A stretch of 64,000 nucleotides of DNA from Brachionus plicatilis (lineage: Eukaryota; Rotifera; Eurotatoria; Ploima; Brachionidae), in NCBI GenBank assembly GCA_010279815.1, contig QEOQ01000238.1, positions 479,062-543,061 of the forward strand, written 5' to 3'. Of the stretch, positions 45,716 through 59,400 are shown piece by piece (the stretch's first letter is position 1; each line of letters starts with the position of its first letter). The translations under genes were made by a program, and so were the position numbers. The notes under the pieces are model-generated. The model was not told where the DNA came from. It was given only the letters and a program-made list of their open reading frames with translations, and did no database searches.

Positions 45716-46271
45716 TTTTTGAATAGTGAATATTGTCTAGCTCAATAATTTCCTTTTTGTATAGCATCAATAAACTCATCTTGTCGGAATCAGCTTTAGA
45801 AAGTCTTAAACTAATTTATTAATTTAAGTTTGTTTTAAGATATATATTTGTTTCAATTAGATCAAATTATCTTTCAAAGAAACAAAATAGTTACTAACTA
45901 AATCATATTTGACATTATTTAATTTAATTGTACTAACAAAAAATAATTGACACTAACATCAGTATTTTTGTTCTAGAAAATATTATTTTTGTTTTTTTAA
46001 TATATTATACGCGTTTTCTTTATCTATATCTGTATTAAATTCTTTACCATCTTTAAAAAGTAATAGAATTTGTCTTTAAGATTTGTTTGATCTGAACTTA
46101 TTTATGTTCCTCCAAAAAGGCCTAATTGACAATGGATTTTTTCCTGTTTTATTTATGAACTCGAGCCAATTTTGGTTCCGGTCTAAATTACAATTTTTAT
46201 TAAAAAAGTTTTATTTTTTTTTCAAAAAAAAAAAAATTTCAGCCAAAGTATTAATCTATATGTGTTGCCTT

Positions 46272-46380
46272 CTATAATCTTTCAATAGAAGCGCTGGTCG
46301 CCGAATATTGTGAGTCGGGAAAATGCTCTGGTTCTCTTTCCGCCACTTCAATGTATTCACAATTCTCTCTGCTAATGAGG
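46272..46380 (-). CDS. Probable terminal exon of an unknown minus-strand gene
   Basis: A pyrimidine-rich acceptor (TTTCTTTTTTAG) is followed by a phase-1 frame of 35 codons to TAG 46272. It encodes ENCEYIEVAEREPEHFPDSQ and ends SASIERL. The acidic, mixed composition is unlike background. AATAAA hexamers follow within about 100 bp. Upstream exons would have to lie to the right, in or across slit, and I could not identify them. The short acidic C-terminus could be a cytoplasmic tail, which is speculation. Confidence 0.45.
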
Positions 46381-47310
46381 CTAAAAAAGAAAGCATTAAA
46401 TAAATAAAATTAAAAAAATGAGAGAGCATATTAAGTGACTAAACAAATTGACAATGAACAAAAAAAAACAACCAATAATTGCTCCGTTGAGATTATGCAA
46501 AGATCAAGATAGCTTTGTTCTAAATTAATCCACTTGAATCCATAGTCAATCTTAATTTGTTTAGTCAAGGCCATTAATCATTTTGCATTGTTTGCTTTGA
46601 ATCTATGCTAATTGCTGCAAGGTCTTTATTGTTTTTGATGATGAGAGTCTCTTTTGTGTTGTGGTGTTTGTTGTGGTTGAGTGTTTGAGCTCAAAATCGA
46701 TTAGGCCGAAAAAGGTGATTTTTTCGAGATAGGGCTTGGAGCGTTTCGAAAATTATCAGCTCGAATATTAAGTTTCTAGTAATTGTTTTCTTAAGACTAG
46801 ACTCTACGATGAGAACTATAGTTTTTATCTATTTTGAACAGGTGATTTGAAAAAGTGATTAGAGCCGCGAGTTATTTCAAGTGAACCAAGTCGAAAAGAC
46901 ATGATTAATTCTGAGTGAGAAAATGGCTGAATAAATTTGCTTGACCAGAGAGGAGAGAGAGCTTGGCGTTTCTTAATTTGATTTAATTATTTTATCATTT
47001 TGTGTGAATGAAATTTAAATTAAGCATAATATCGGATAATTGTAATTTATCTTAAGCCGTCAAAAGCCTTTATCAAATCCCCCTTCTTTTTTCTTTCTTT
47101 TTCTTTTTTTTTTTGATTTACTTGTCTAATTAGAGCAATTTGGACTTCTTCTCAAAATGCAGTGTAATTGCTGCAGCTATTATTTTTTTTTAAAATTAAC
47201 TTTTTAATTTTTATTTTAGATTTATTTGTTTGACGTTTTGAGAAACAAAAAAATGAGATCCTAGAACTTTTTTGCTAGTTTGTCCAAATTTTACTTATCA
47301 CAGACCCACA
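46381..47310. other. Upstream region of slit
   Basis: About 930 bp before the slit ATG. GC content is higher near 46640-46760 and 46860-46970, where 5' UTR, promoter or exons of the minus-strand gene could lie. I see no decisive TATA box or first exon. Confidence 0.4.
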
Positions 47311-47471
47311 ATGAGTTTTGTTTTGTTTGCAATTTTTGTCGGCTTTTTGTCCCAGACAGCAGCTGGTGCTAGCTGTCCGATTGAATGTGTTTGCCAGGCA
47401 TTTTCGGCCGACTGCTCAAACCGCAACCTGGACCATGTACCTAGGAATTTACCGGCCAATATTTTAAAAAT
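47311..47471 (+). CDS. slit: slit exon 1: signal peptide and D1 N-cap
   Basis: [20 protein letters not shown] is a good signal peptide. It is followed by [14 protein letters not shown], the cysteine-rich N-cap. Donor at 47472 (GTAATA), phase 2. Confidence 0.92.
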
Positions 47472-50400
47472 GTAATAAATTTTTTTTTTAAATAAAAATT
47501 TTTTTATTTTTGCTGTTGTCTCAGAGATCTGCAAGGAAACAAAATTAAAATGATAAAATATGAGGATTTGTCCTATCTAAAGTCTCTGAGAATACTTGAG
47601 CTGAACAGCAATCGAATTGAAACAATTGAACGCGGATCGCTGGACACCATGGCCAGCTTGGAAAAATTGTAAGTTAAATTTGATTTATTTTTTTTTTAAC
47701 ATTTAAATTCTCAATTTATATTTTTTTGAAGTTATTTTTTTTAAATAAATACAATTTTTGTTGAGAAAGAAATTTAGATTTTTTTGGGTCTAGTGGAAAA
47801 TGTGAAAAATTGTTCACAAAAAAATGTGACCATGAGTATCAAGTCCAAAATGTGAACATTTTGATCACATAATCTCTGATCACATATTTGGTGACCAAAA
47901 TAGATAAATAAAAAAATAAAAAAATTTTTCGAGTCCAGTTTTTATTTTTTGTGAACATTAATTTTAGAATAAAAGTTTAATTTTAAATGCAAATAAAAAA
48001 AAAAAAATTCTTGAAATTACTACTTCTCAAGAAACTTTGAATGTAGTAAAAACAGCACTCAGCAAACATGCAAACCCTGTACCGTGTGATTTATGTGGAG
48101 AATTAATGAAAAACATCAAGGGTGTAAAGTTGCATATGGCAAAAAAACATAAAAACTAATAAAAAAAGGAATTGGAATTTATCTTTTTACTTATTTGCAT
48201 TTAAAATTAAACTTTTAATCTAAAATTAATGTTAAAAAAAAACAAAACTGGACTCGAAAAATTTTTTTATTTATCGATTTTGATCACCAAATATGTGACC
48301 AGAGATTATGTGAACAAAATGTTCACATTTTGGACTTGATACTCATCGTCACATTTTTTTGTGAACAATTGTTCACATTTTCCACTAGACCCATTTTTTT
48401 GACCATGGGAAATTTTCTAAAAGAGTAGAAATAAAAAAATTTTTTAAAAATTTTTCATGAAATTAATAAAATTTAACTCATTGACTTGTTACTTTGAAAA
48501 TAATAATGGTGCTTCAAATCGAAACTAAGCTTCTTCAGACTTCAAAACAGACTTCAAATTTAATTAATTATCATTAGTTAACTTAATGATTAATCAAAAA
48601 AAATATTTAAAAAAAATTATTTTTTCGATTAGGTATATAATTTTGTAATTTGAAAAGCTGATATAAAAACTGCAGTACAAAAATAAAAAATTTAATTTTT
48701 CATTTTTAAAAATTGTAATTGAAATATTTTTGTTGTTGAATTTCGATTTAAAAATCGATTTAAAGAATAAAAAAATATTAAAAAACAAATGATGTATTGA
48801 ATTTAATGAAAAATTTTCAGATAATTATGAAAAAGCATGAAAAAATTGTGACGTTTAAGGCAAATTGAAGTTTGAGATCAAGATCAAAAGATCAAAATAT
48901 AAATTGTGATAATTTTTTTAAAAATAGAGAAAGAATTATTTTTTTTTTCAAAGCAATTGCTTGACATGTCATGTCAAGTTTATATTTATATTTAAAATTT
49001 TATTATGTCCCTTTTTATTGAACTTAAATACCGTAAACTCGGACTTATAGACGCAGCATCTACTTCGAGAACGATATATAAACGCGACACCGTTTCTCCG
49101 TAGAGGACCATGTTAAAAAAAATCAAAAAAATTAATTTTAAATTTTTGGCGTTTAAGGCAGGATAAGGTATTACATGCATGGTAAAGCCGGAACTTGACC
49201 CTATAACAGCATTCAATTTTTTAATAAAAACGCGACCAAAAAAAATTAAAATAAAAATTAAATGCGTTAATAGGTAAAGTTTATTTCATTTATTTTGGTA
49301 CAAGCGCATGCAGCAAATTAAAATTTAAAAAAATAATGCAATTTTAAAATTGCATGAAAAATTTATTTTATTCTTAGTAATATAATTACAAGCAAAATAT
49401 ACTCAAATTTTGCAATTTTCGAATTTTATTTCAAAACGGTTTCAATTTCTTTGTTTGTTCGTGCTTCTAAAGTTTAAAAAAAAGTAGTGAGTCAATTTTT
49501 TTGTTGGCTTTAAAAAATGTTGATTCTTGAAAAATCTGTTTCCGAATCAGCAAATGATTCTGAATCTAGTCCGTCAACTGAGACGAATTCCGAAAACTTA
49601 TCACAAAAAAAAAATCCAATAAAGTTCCGTATGAAAATTTTTGGGCTAAAAACAATTTTTTTACAATTTTTCATGCAATTTTAAAATCGTAGAATTTTTT
49701 TTAAATTTTAATTTGCTGCATGCGCTTATACCAAAATAAATGAAAAAAACTTTACCTATTAACGCATTTAATTTTTATTTTAATTTTTTTGGTCGCGTTT
49801 TTATTAAAAAATTGAATGCTGTTATAGGGTCAAGTTCCGGCTTTACCATGCATGTAATATTACCCTTATCCTGCCTTAAACGCCAAAAATTTAAAATTAA
49901 TTTTTTTGATTTTTTTTAACATGGTCCTCTACGGAGTAACCGTGGGCAATGTGAAATTTTAGTACAAAAATTACAGTACAAATAGTAAAAACTTTATAAT
50001 TTTTTTTCTAATTGTGCAAAAATGGTTCTGCAAAAAGTACAATATTGTACAAATTTTGTACAAAAGAATTCCAAGCTCTGCAAAAACTCTGCAAAAACTC
50101 TGCAATTTTCTGTAAAATGCATACCATCAAAAAATCCTTGATTAAACTATGCAATAAATTGCAGAGTTTTTGCAGAGTTTTTGCAAAGCTTGGAATTCTT
50201 TTGTACAAAATTTGTACAATATTGTACTTTTTATAGAGTCATTTTTGCACCATTAGAAAATAAATTATAAAGTTTTTACTATTTGTACTGTAATTTTTGT
50301 ACTAAAATTTCACATTGCCTAACCGTGTCGCGTTTATATATCGTTCTCGAAGTAGATGCTGCGTCTATAAGTCCGAGTTTACGGTAGATTTAAAAATTTT

Positions 50401-53400
50401 AATCGATTCTAATGAAAATTTACTTTTACATACAAACTGTTTTAAAATTTATAATTTATTTAAGTGGAAAAATAAAATTATTTCAGTTTGAATGAATGGA
50501 TTTAAAAGTTATAAATTTGAATTTTTGAATTTACTTAACCTGAATTATTTATGTTATTAATTTTTTTTGTTAAATAAATAAGAGATCAATCATTCTGATA
50601 TTAATTTGATGATGCACCATTATTAGACACCACATGTCTAGTAATATTTTGTATTTGTTTTTAAAAATTATCAAAGTCATTAGATAAATTAAGTTTTAAA
50701 ATTTTAAATGATCGTTTTGATTTTAAAATGTGATAAAACTTCAATTTGACGATGTTTCAAATTCATTTAAAAAAAAATAAAACGGGGTTTAATTTTTGCA
50801 ATCTTTTCCCATTGAAATTAAACATTGCATCACACAAAAGATATTTAGTTTTTATTGTATTAAAACAAAAATCTTTAAATTTTATTTATTTTTCTAAACA
50901 AATAAGAAGACTACTTTCTTTAAGAAAAGGTACGTTTTCTTAAAAATACAAAATATTTAAGAATATAGCAAATTAGATTTTTTTCCTTTTAAATAAGCTG
51001 TCTAGGTATTAAGCTGTCTTTTTAAAAAATATTCAAAATCTATTTAAAAACATAGAGTAAATACCAAAATAAAAAATAGTTTAAAGAAAATTGATTTAAA
51101 AAAATTCAGAAATTTCTTTTATCTGAGATATTAAAATTTTAGAGTATATTGGTTATTAAGTAAATTTTACGAAGTGTTTATCTATATTAAAAAAATTTAT
51201 TTTCCTATTTTATAAAAAAATAAATAAAATTTACTACAATAAAAAGTAAATAAATGTTTGATGCAATCTGTTTAATTTCAATGTAATAAGATTGCATAAT
51301 AAACTCCTATTTGAATTTTTAAAAAAATAAATTTGAAACATCGCACTTTTTTAATGCTTTTTCAAAACTGTATGAAAATTTTCATTTAAAGACGAAAAAT
51401 TTCAACAAAATATATCTAATTTTTTTGTATCTATTTTTCGATTTGAATTTAATAGAAATCGAATAAGTAAAAAATAAATTTTTTAAAAATATTTTTCACC
51501 AAGAAATTTTAAGTAGAAAATTCAGATAGAAAAATTATTTCAAAAAAATATAGAACAATTTTGACGTAATAAAATTTAGGCCTGATTCATTAAAAATTAA
51601 TTCGAAAAATCATTTTTAAAAATTTTTATGTAAAAATTTTAATAAGTTAAAAGAACAAATTTACCAAAATTTTCAAGGATCAAACCTTCCTCGAATTATT
51701 ATTTTATTTGTAAAGTTTTAGTTTTAATATTTTAAAATTATGATTTTTAAAAATATTTTTTCTATAAAGATCATTATATCACAAATTTTTAATTTCTCCA
51801 AATTTTTGATTTTAAGATTCTTCAATTTCTCCGATTTTTACTCAACTTTATCTAGGAAATCGCAAAGAAAAAAAAAGATAAACAATTTTAAAAAAATATC
51901 GAGTCAAAGCTCCTTTAGTTAATAAAAAAAAAATTTTTATTCACAAAAATTATATTTCAGGTACTTTGATAATTTTTTCTCTCTCTTTTTGTAAGAGGAA
52001 ATAAATAAGAAATACCTTAAAAATGACTTTTATTTATTATTTAAATATAATTTGGGAGAGACTCCCAGGCAGTTTGGAATGGAACTTAGTCCTCCCTTTC
52101 AGCCTCTTGCTTGAAGAAACATAAAAAAAAAAATTAAAAAAGTTAGAATTTAAAATCAAAATAAAATAAAAACAAAAGTGTTTTGTTAGCTTGGAATTAA
52201 AAGTTGAAAGATATTGTTAAGTGATGACCAAATGTACTTTTTGAAGATTTGCATAAAAAATTATAAAATAAAAAATTATAAGTAAAGTTAGTGTTAGTTT
52301 AGAAATACCTTAAAAATGACTTATTTATAAAAATATATAAATTCAATAAAAAATTGTAAAAAAAACATTTATTTTTTAAAGATCATTGAACAACAACGAA
52401 CTTTCGTATTTTCCGCACGATTTGTTTTCGAACTTGAAAAATTTAAAAACACTGTAAACTTATTCAAAAATTTTAATTTCCTAAAACTCAAAATTTAATT
52501 TTATTTTAAAGTGATTTGAGTTTCAATAAAATAAAATTAATATCCAAAGAATTGTTTAGTGGACTTCATGTTTTAAATAATCTCCAATTAGACAACAATC
52601 AAGTGAAATGCATCGAAAAAGGCGCATTCAACAACTTAATCAACTTAAATATTTTGTAAGTTTAAATTTTATTTATTTATTTTACACTGTGCGATAATTT
52701 GTTTTTAGAACTTTGAACAATAACAAACTAAAATTGCTCCATGACGATTTATTTACTAACTTGAATAATTTAAAAAATTTGTAAGCTCATTTTAAATGGA
52801 TAAAATTTGTTTATCTTTTTTTTTGAAAGGGCAATCAATAACAATTTATTGGAATGCGGATGCAAAATCTTGTGGTTTAGTAAATGGCTGGCAAATCATG
52901 TAAATTTAGCTAATGAAGTCAAATGTTTTTCTGCTAAGCACAATCAATTCATAAACTTAAACATCCTAAATGAGCTTGATTTCAAGTGTAATCTAAAAGG
53001 TTTGTAGTCTTTGAAGTATTTTGAATTAATTATTAGAATTTATTAGAATCAACATATTTAAGTATTATTTAAAAAATTTAAAATATTCTAAGCATACAAA
53101 ATTATGATCAAACCAAACATACTTGAAAACTTTACAACATGATATTTTATTGGGTCTACCACAGTGAAAAAACTTTTACCCACAGTTAAATCACTGTTAC
53201 CCAGAACCAAAAAATTTTCACCATAGAAATTCATTTAGCCCTCTCAAAAACTTTTTAACGCAGAAAACAAAAATTTTTGACAAAATTTTAAATTGTTTAA
53301 AAAAACTTTTCACCACAATAAACATACAGTGGTGATTTGACACGCGGGTTTTTACGTAAATTTACGTAAAATTACGTAATTTTACGTGAAAAAAGGGTAA

Positions 53401-56400
53401 AAACTAAAAGGCCAAAAATTCGCCGTTTTTTAGTTCTTTTTAATAATTTTGCTCAAATTCTACAAAATCAAAGTTTCAAACTCGAGAAAAAAATTTACGA
53501 TATTTTACGTAAAATTTCGTAAAAAGTTGTAAAAAATCGTAAAAAAGTTAAAATTAAAAAAAATTATTGGAAACATGTCTTTAAATTTTATTAGTTAATA
53601 AATTTTAATTCAAAATTTTGCTTAATTTTCTGGTTGTTTTTTAGCTGAAGTGTTAACAACTGAGCGGGACGTCTTCAAGGAATTGCTTGCTTTTTCAAAG
53701 GCTTTTTCGAATGTTCTGTCATGAGGTACATATCGTGCCAAGTGTTCTTTAATACAAAAAGTTAGAATACTATTTAAATTAGTAAATTGAATAAGAATAA
53801 ATACCTTTTATCTCAAGAAATTTTCTATTATCTGCTGATCTATAGAAACCAATCGTTTCATTTGGGTTTTGAGGGAAATTTTCCCTGATTTTAATCCTAA
53901 ATTGCTGAGTGAAATCTTTTTCGACGTCTTAAAAAGGGTTTAAAAAATTATTAATTGAGGCTGGATCGAGCTTAAGTCTTCCAATTTTGAGGAAAAAGAA
54001 GGCTCAGTCCCCCTAATTTTCCTAAATATTATTTTAGTAAGGTATTAGAGTACGTGGAAAATTAGTCTGCTGCATACTCAAAATTTCGAAAATTGATGTC
54101 TGAGTCTTCCATCCAATTCGGCTAGGCTACACTGTGATTCAATCTTATCAATACATCAATTTTCTTGATATGAAACCAAAAGCAAGCAATTCATTGAAGA
54201 CGTCACGCTCAGTTGTTAAAACTTCAGCAAAAAACAACCAGAAAATTAAACAAAATTTTGAGCCCAAACTCCAAATTTAACTAGTCTTAAACAATTTTAA
54301 ATTCAATGTCCGGCTTAAATTATATTATTTCCTGAAAATTTTCTATTTAAGACATATTTATTTCTAAAAATTATTATAAAATTGTTGGACTATTATTGAC
54401 ACAAAGGAAACTAAACGGTAATGCAATAGTAATCGGAAATAAAGAGGAGACCTCTTAAAAGAAAATTTTTGGAAAGTTTAACAAAAATTAAAAATTTATT
54501 TTTAGTGAAATTTAGTGATTTTTCTTCGTATTAAAAAAAATAAAATCTTGCATAAGATCAGTGAAATATTAAAGAAAACATTAGATATCTTCTTTTTTAA
54601 AATACAAAATTAAATTATTGAAAAATTTAACACAAATGTTTGCATTCAAAATTATTTTTGAATTAAAAAAAGACTCATTTTTATGAAGCTTAATTAATGA
54701 TTGAAAATTCTACGTAATTTTTTCTAAATAGTGAAGCAGCAAATTTTAAAAATTTTTAAATATTTCAACATATTTTTACAAAAAACATTCTAAACAATGC
54801 TTTTTCATCACTAGACGGACTTCAAACACTTTACTTGCTTTTTTAATGAATTTAATTTTTAATTAAAAAATTAAATAATTGAATTGTTTGAAAAAAATCT
54901 TTAACAAAAATTTTTTTTATTTATTATTACAGCTGAATTGAAGGCTTAACAGGAAAATTGACTAAGATATTTCCTACTTTTTAGATGCATTACTTAAATG
55001 AAATATTTTAGGATATATTAAATTTTAAGTTTTAGAAATTAAACCCTAAAATAAACTATATTTTGACAATGTGTCAAAAAAAAAGTAATTTTTCTGCGGT
55101 GAGTTTTTTTTTAACAAAATATGGGTAAAATAAAGTAAATTTGTGAGCTAAATTAAAAAAAAATATTGCAAAAAAGTCTGAAAATAGCAATGACGAAGTC
55201 AAATATGAGATATTCGAATTTTTACTTACTTTACTTGAAATTTAAAAAAAATAAATAAATTAAGTTGACTTTAATTTTTTTTTGTATTTAAATATGAATC
55301 AATCAGTTATTGTTAATCAGGACCAAAAGTTGCTTAAAATTTGCTGAGATTTCTCTATAACTTGATAATTTGAAGTTCGGTTTAATTAAAGTTCTTTTAA
55401 TTTTTTTTCATTAATTTAGTAAATTAAGTTTCTTAATTAAAAAAAAATACATATATTTTTAAAAGAAGTTTTTTTATGTATTTAGGTTTGTTTTTCGACA
55501 TAATCGGATTTAATTTAAGATTTCTTAAGCGGATTTTTTTAAACTTGATGTTTTTTGAAAGTTTTTTATTTATTATTAAAACATTAAAGATAAATTATTA
55601 TAAAGATGGAGTTTTAGTCATTTTTTATTTATTGCAAAAAAAAAGCCTGTTATTATCCAGTCCCAATGGATTCTTAAGTTAGCTTAAATAAAATGTGACA
55701 CTTTATTTAGGGAACTATTTTTCTGGGATTCTTTAAATAGTATTTATATTTTTTAAAAAAATTTAAAAATATATCATGTTTAATCAAAAGTTTTTATTTA
55801 ACCTTTGCAGCATTACCAACGCATTTGTTTTGAGCATTACAATTTGAAAAACATTGAACATCATCATCACAAAATTCATTCTGATCTCTAGCACATCTGT
55901 ATGGAGCATTAGCGTCAACTATAGCTATATAAAGCTCTGCAGAATTACATCTTAAAATATGATTTAAACTCTAATGTTAATTAGATTCTCATTAAAAAAG
56001 ATACTCGCATATTGTGCCATTACAATAGGTGGTTTGAAAAATAGCAGACACATTCTGGCTTGTACCATACACTGCTGATCCATCACAACTTGAATCAGCT
56101 GAACATGGACCGCCAACTTTGCTTACTTAAAAAAATAAATTATTTTAAATTTCAAAAAAAAATAAAAATTTTACATATTTTAATTGTAACTTGGGCTAAA
56201 GTATCCAAAGCTTCAGTCAATGCATTCTGTTCTAATGTTAAAATTCCAACCGAAGTCATGGCAGATTTTGAAGTAGGTGAGCTGGTTTCAGAAAATGTTA
56301 GTGTAGAAAGTTTTGTATAATTTTTCACAAAACAAACACCTTTTGTTTCTTCAATATGTTGGCGATATATAAGACATATAGTTCCAAGTAAAAGAAGATA

Positions 56401-59400
56401 AAAAATGGTGAAATCAACAATTGCTGTATAAGACAATATACTGAGCTTGCTAGACATAAATTTTAATCTGATTTTAATCAAGAATTTTTTGAAAATTTAA
56501 ATTAAATTAAAAATTAAATTTATTTATAAACCAAAAATTAAATTTAAATATTCAAATTTTTTAAAGCTTTTTTTTTTTGTTTTAAAAAATTTAAATTTGA
56601 AAAGAATCACGATTGAATTTTGAATATTTTTAAATTTTTTAACTATTTTTAAAAAAATTGAAAAGAATTTTAAATTATTTGCCATTTAGAAAATGACGAT
56701 ATTGATGGTCACTGTGAACCAGAGATCGAATGCCCCATTCCATGTGTGTGTGAAAATAATATAGTTGATTGCAAGGACCGAACTTTGACTGAGATACCAA
56801 AAAATTTGCCAAAAACAACAATTGAACTGTAAATTTTAAATAAATAAATAATTTTAAATTTTAAATTTTATTCTTTCTAAGCCACTTGAAGCGAAATTTT
56901 ATCTCCAATATTCCAAGCGAAGTGTTCAAGGGCCTAAAGAGCCTTCGTTTGCTCGATCTCAGCTACAACCGCATACAAAACATATCCGCTGAGTCTCTCA
57001 AAGACCTGGAATCACTGAACACCTTGTAAGAATTCTTTCGAAAATAATTTCCATTTTATTTAAATCAACATTGAAGGATTTTATTTCGTAATGAAATAAA
57101 TTACATGCCTCCACTCTTATTCGATAGTCTTCCCAAATTACAATTTTTGTAAGTTTTCTGAGCTTTCCTAACCCTAACAGCACGCTAACTCTCAAGTGCC
57201 ACCAATATTTGAGTACTAATGCAATTTTATTTTCAGACTTTTGAATGCCAACAAACTCAGCTGTCTTCACAAAGACACATTTACAGGCCTAGCACAACTG
57301 AACTTGCTTTCTTTGTTCGACAACCAGCTCAAGACACTTCCCGAGGGTCTATTCGAACCCCTAAAATCAGTTCAAACAATGTAAGTTAAATTTTTAATTA
57401 TTAGATCACGTGATTATTTATTTAATAGTTTATTTAATTTCTAAGTATTTTTCAAAATTTTTTTTCGGTAAAAAGCCATGGTTTCATTTAAATTATCTGA
57501 GAATTTTTCTCTTAATTTATTTTGTAATTCTTTAGTATTCTTGAAAAAGTAAAAAAAAATCTTATGACAAAAAGTTTTTTTACTTTTTTTAAAAGGTTAT
57601 TCCATTCGTAATTTAAATAAATGGAGACTGACCTAACCATTTTACCAATTATTTAAAATAGAGCATTAAAAACATTTGATTGAACTTTTAATTTTTTTAA
57701 CACATTTTTACCAAAATTTTCCAAATCTTACTGGATTTTATTAATTCAAAATTATTTTTTTACGTAAATTTACGCAAAAATCGGTAAATTTTTTTTTTCA
57801 ATTTTTATTAATTTTTTTAATTTACTGAAAAAATGGCATTTTTGGCATTTTTGTTTTTACGTAATTTTACGTATTTTTTCGAAAAATTACGTAAAATTAC
57901 CAAAAATTCTAGTATCAAATCAGCACTGTATTTACGAATTGAATTTTAGATAATTTTGAATAAAAATTAATTCCACAGAGAGAAACAAGGAAAAGTTTTC
58001 AAGTTGGTTTGATTTTAGAAATTTCCATGTAATGCCATAGAGGAAAAAATATTTTTTTTTTCGAAATTTTTTTTGAAAAAAAGCCAATAATTAGATTCCA
58101 GTTGGTCAAGTTTTTTAATTTTTTGGAGTTAAAGATCAAAAATTATTATTAAAAATGATTTTGAATATTTTTTAATTAAAAATTCAAATTAATAAAAAAA
58201 TAATCGTAAGAATTTACCGCATTACCTAATATTTTAAATCTGCAAGACTCTGCAAAAAATTTGTGTTTTAAGTAACACTTGCTTATGGATTAACATGGTT
58301 TACTTTGCATCGAATTACGTCTCTGCATTAGAATTAAAAAAAAAAAAAAACAATTTGATTTATTCATCTTTAAAATTTATTTAATTGAATTGATTAAAGG
58401 AGTAGTTTTTACAGAATACATTAAAATCTTCACAACACAATTAAAATCTTAATTTTAATTTAGCGTAATAACGATTCTGAGGTAAAATTACGTAATTTTC
58501 CGTTAATTCACGAAATTTTGCCTAAAAAAGTTATTCAATTTTTTTTCTCTGACCATTTAAAAAAAAAAAAAAATAAAGATTTTGTGGCCCTTAAAATATA
58601 AATGATTTTTAATTATTTTCTGAGAATGTGGACTTATTGCTTAAATTAGTTTCGAAAAGCTCTTAAAAAATTACTTCTTCAGAATTTTAAACCTTAATTT
58701 TTTATTTTTGTTTATTCAATGCAAGACTAAGCAAGTTACCCCATTTAATAAATTAACACTAGAAAATGATTAAATTGAAAATTACAAAAATTTGATCAAA
58801 ATGTCAATTTTTTAATTAAAAAATTTTTGATAATTCATACTATTTTTTTTTAATTGGAAAATTTTAATTTTTTTAAATTTAAAATGGTTTCCAAAGATGA
58901 TAAATTGTATTATCAGACATAATTTTTAATTTTTGATTGAAATTAAAACTCAGATAATAAAAATCTATTCACCAAAGTAAACAATTGAGATTGGTAAAGT
59001 CTTACCGAGGCTTTTAAACTGGATTTTAATATGCCAAACTACAGTTTATGATTTTGAGCATTTTATAAATAAATTTAAAAAAAAAGGACTGAACAATTTT
59101 TGTTTGAAGTTTTTACTTTTTTTAAGTTAAAAAATTACCTTTCTTGGCAAAAAATCAAAAATTAAAAATATAATTTATTAAAATTTTTACAATTTAAGTC
59201 ACAGATTATGGTCATGTTCAAAAATTAAATCAAGTGTTTGCGTTCTTATCTTTTACTCGATTTTTTATCAAAACTATTACTTCAAATCTCCTTAAAGAAC
59301 TTTTACTTTTAATTTAAAATTAATTAGGATAAATTTCATTTATTAAATTTCAAAATTAAAAAATGTTATCCAATATCATTTTAAACTCTTCATCAGTTCC

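Larger units (their letters stand above)
48859..50750 (-). repeat. MITE family A, copy 4, split by element B (slit intron 2)
   Basis: The left part 48859-49030 begins GGCAAATTGAAGTTTGAGAT and matches the far end of copy 3 in reverse. The right part 50385-50750 continues the A sequence. Removing element B restores an element of about 540 bp. The flanks are too eroded for a certain target duplication. Confidence 0.8.

Noticed and set aside
50008..50236. Open frames on both strands with Cys/Leu/Phe-rich peptides
   Set aside because: They lie within palindrome C, and the two frames are near mirror images.
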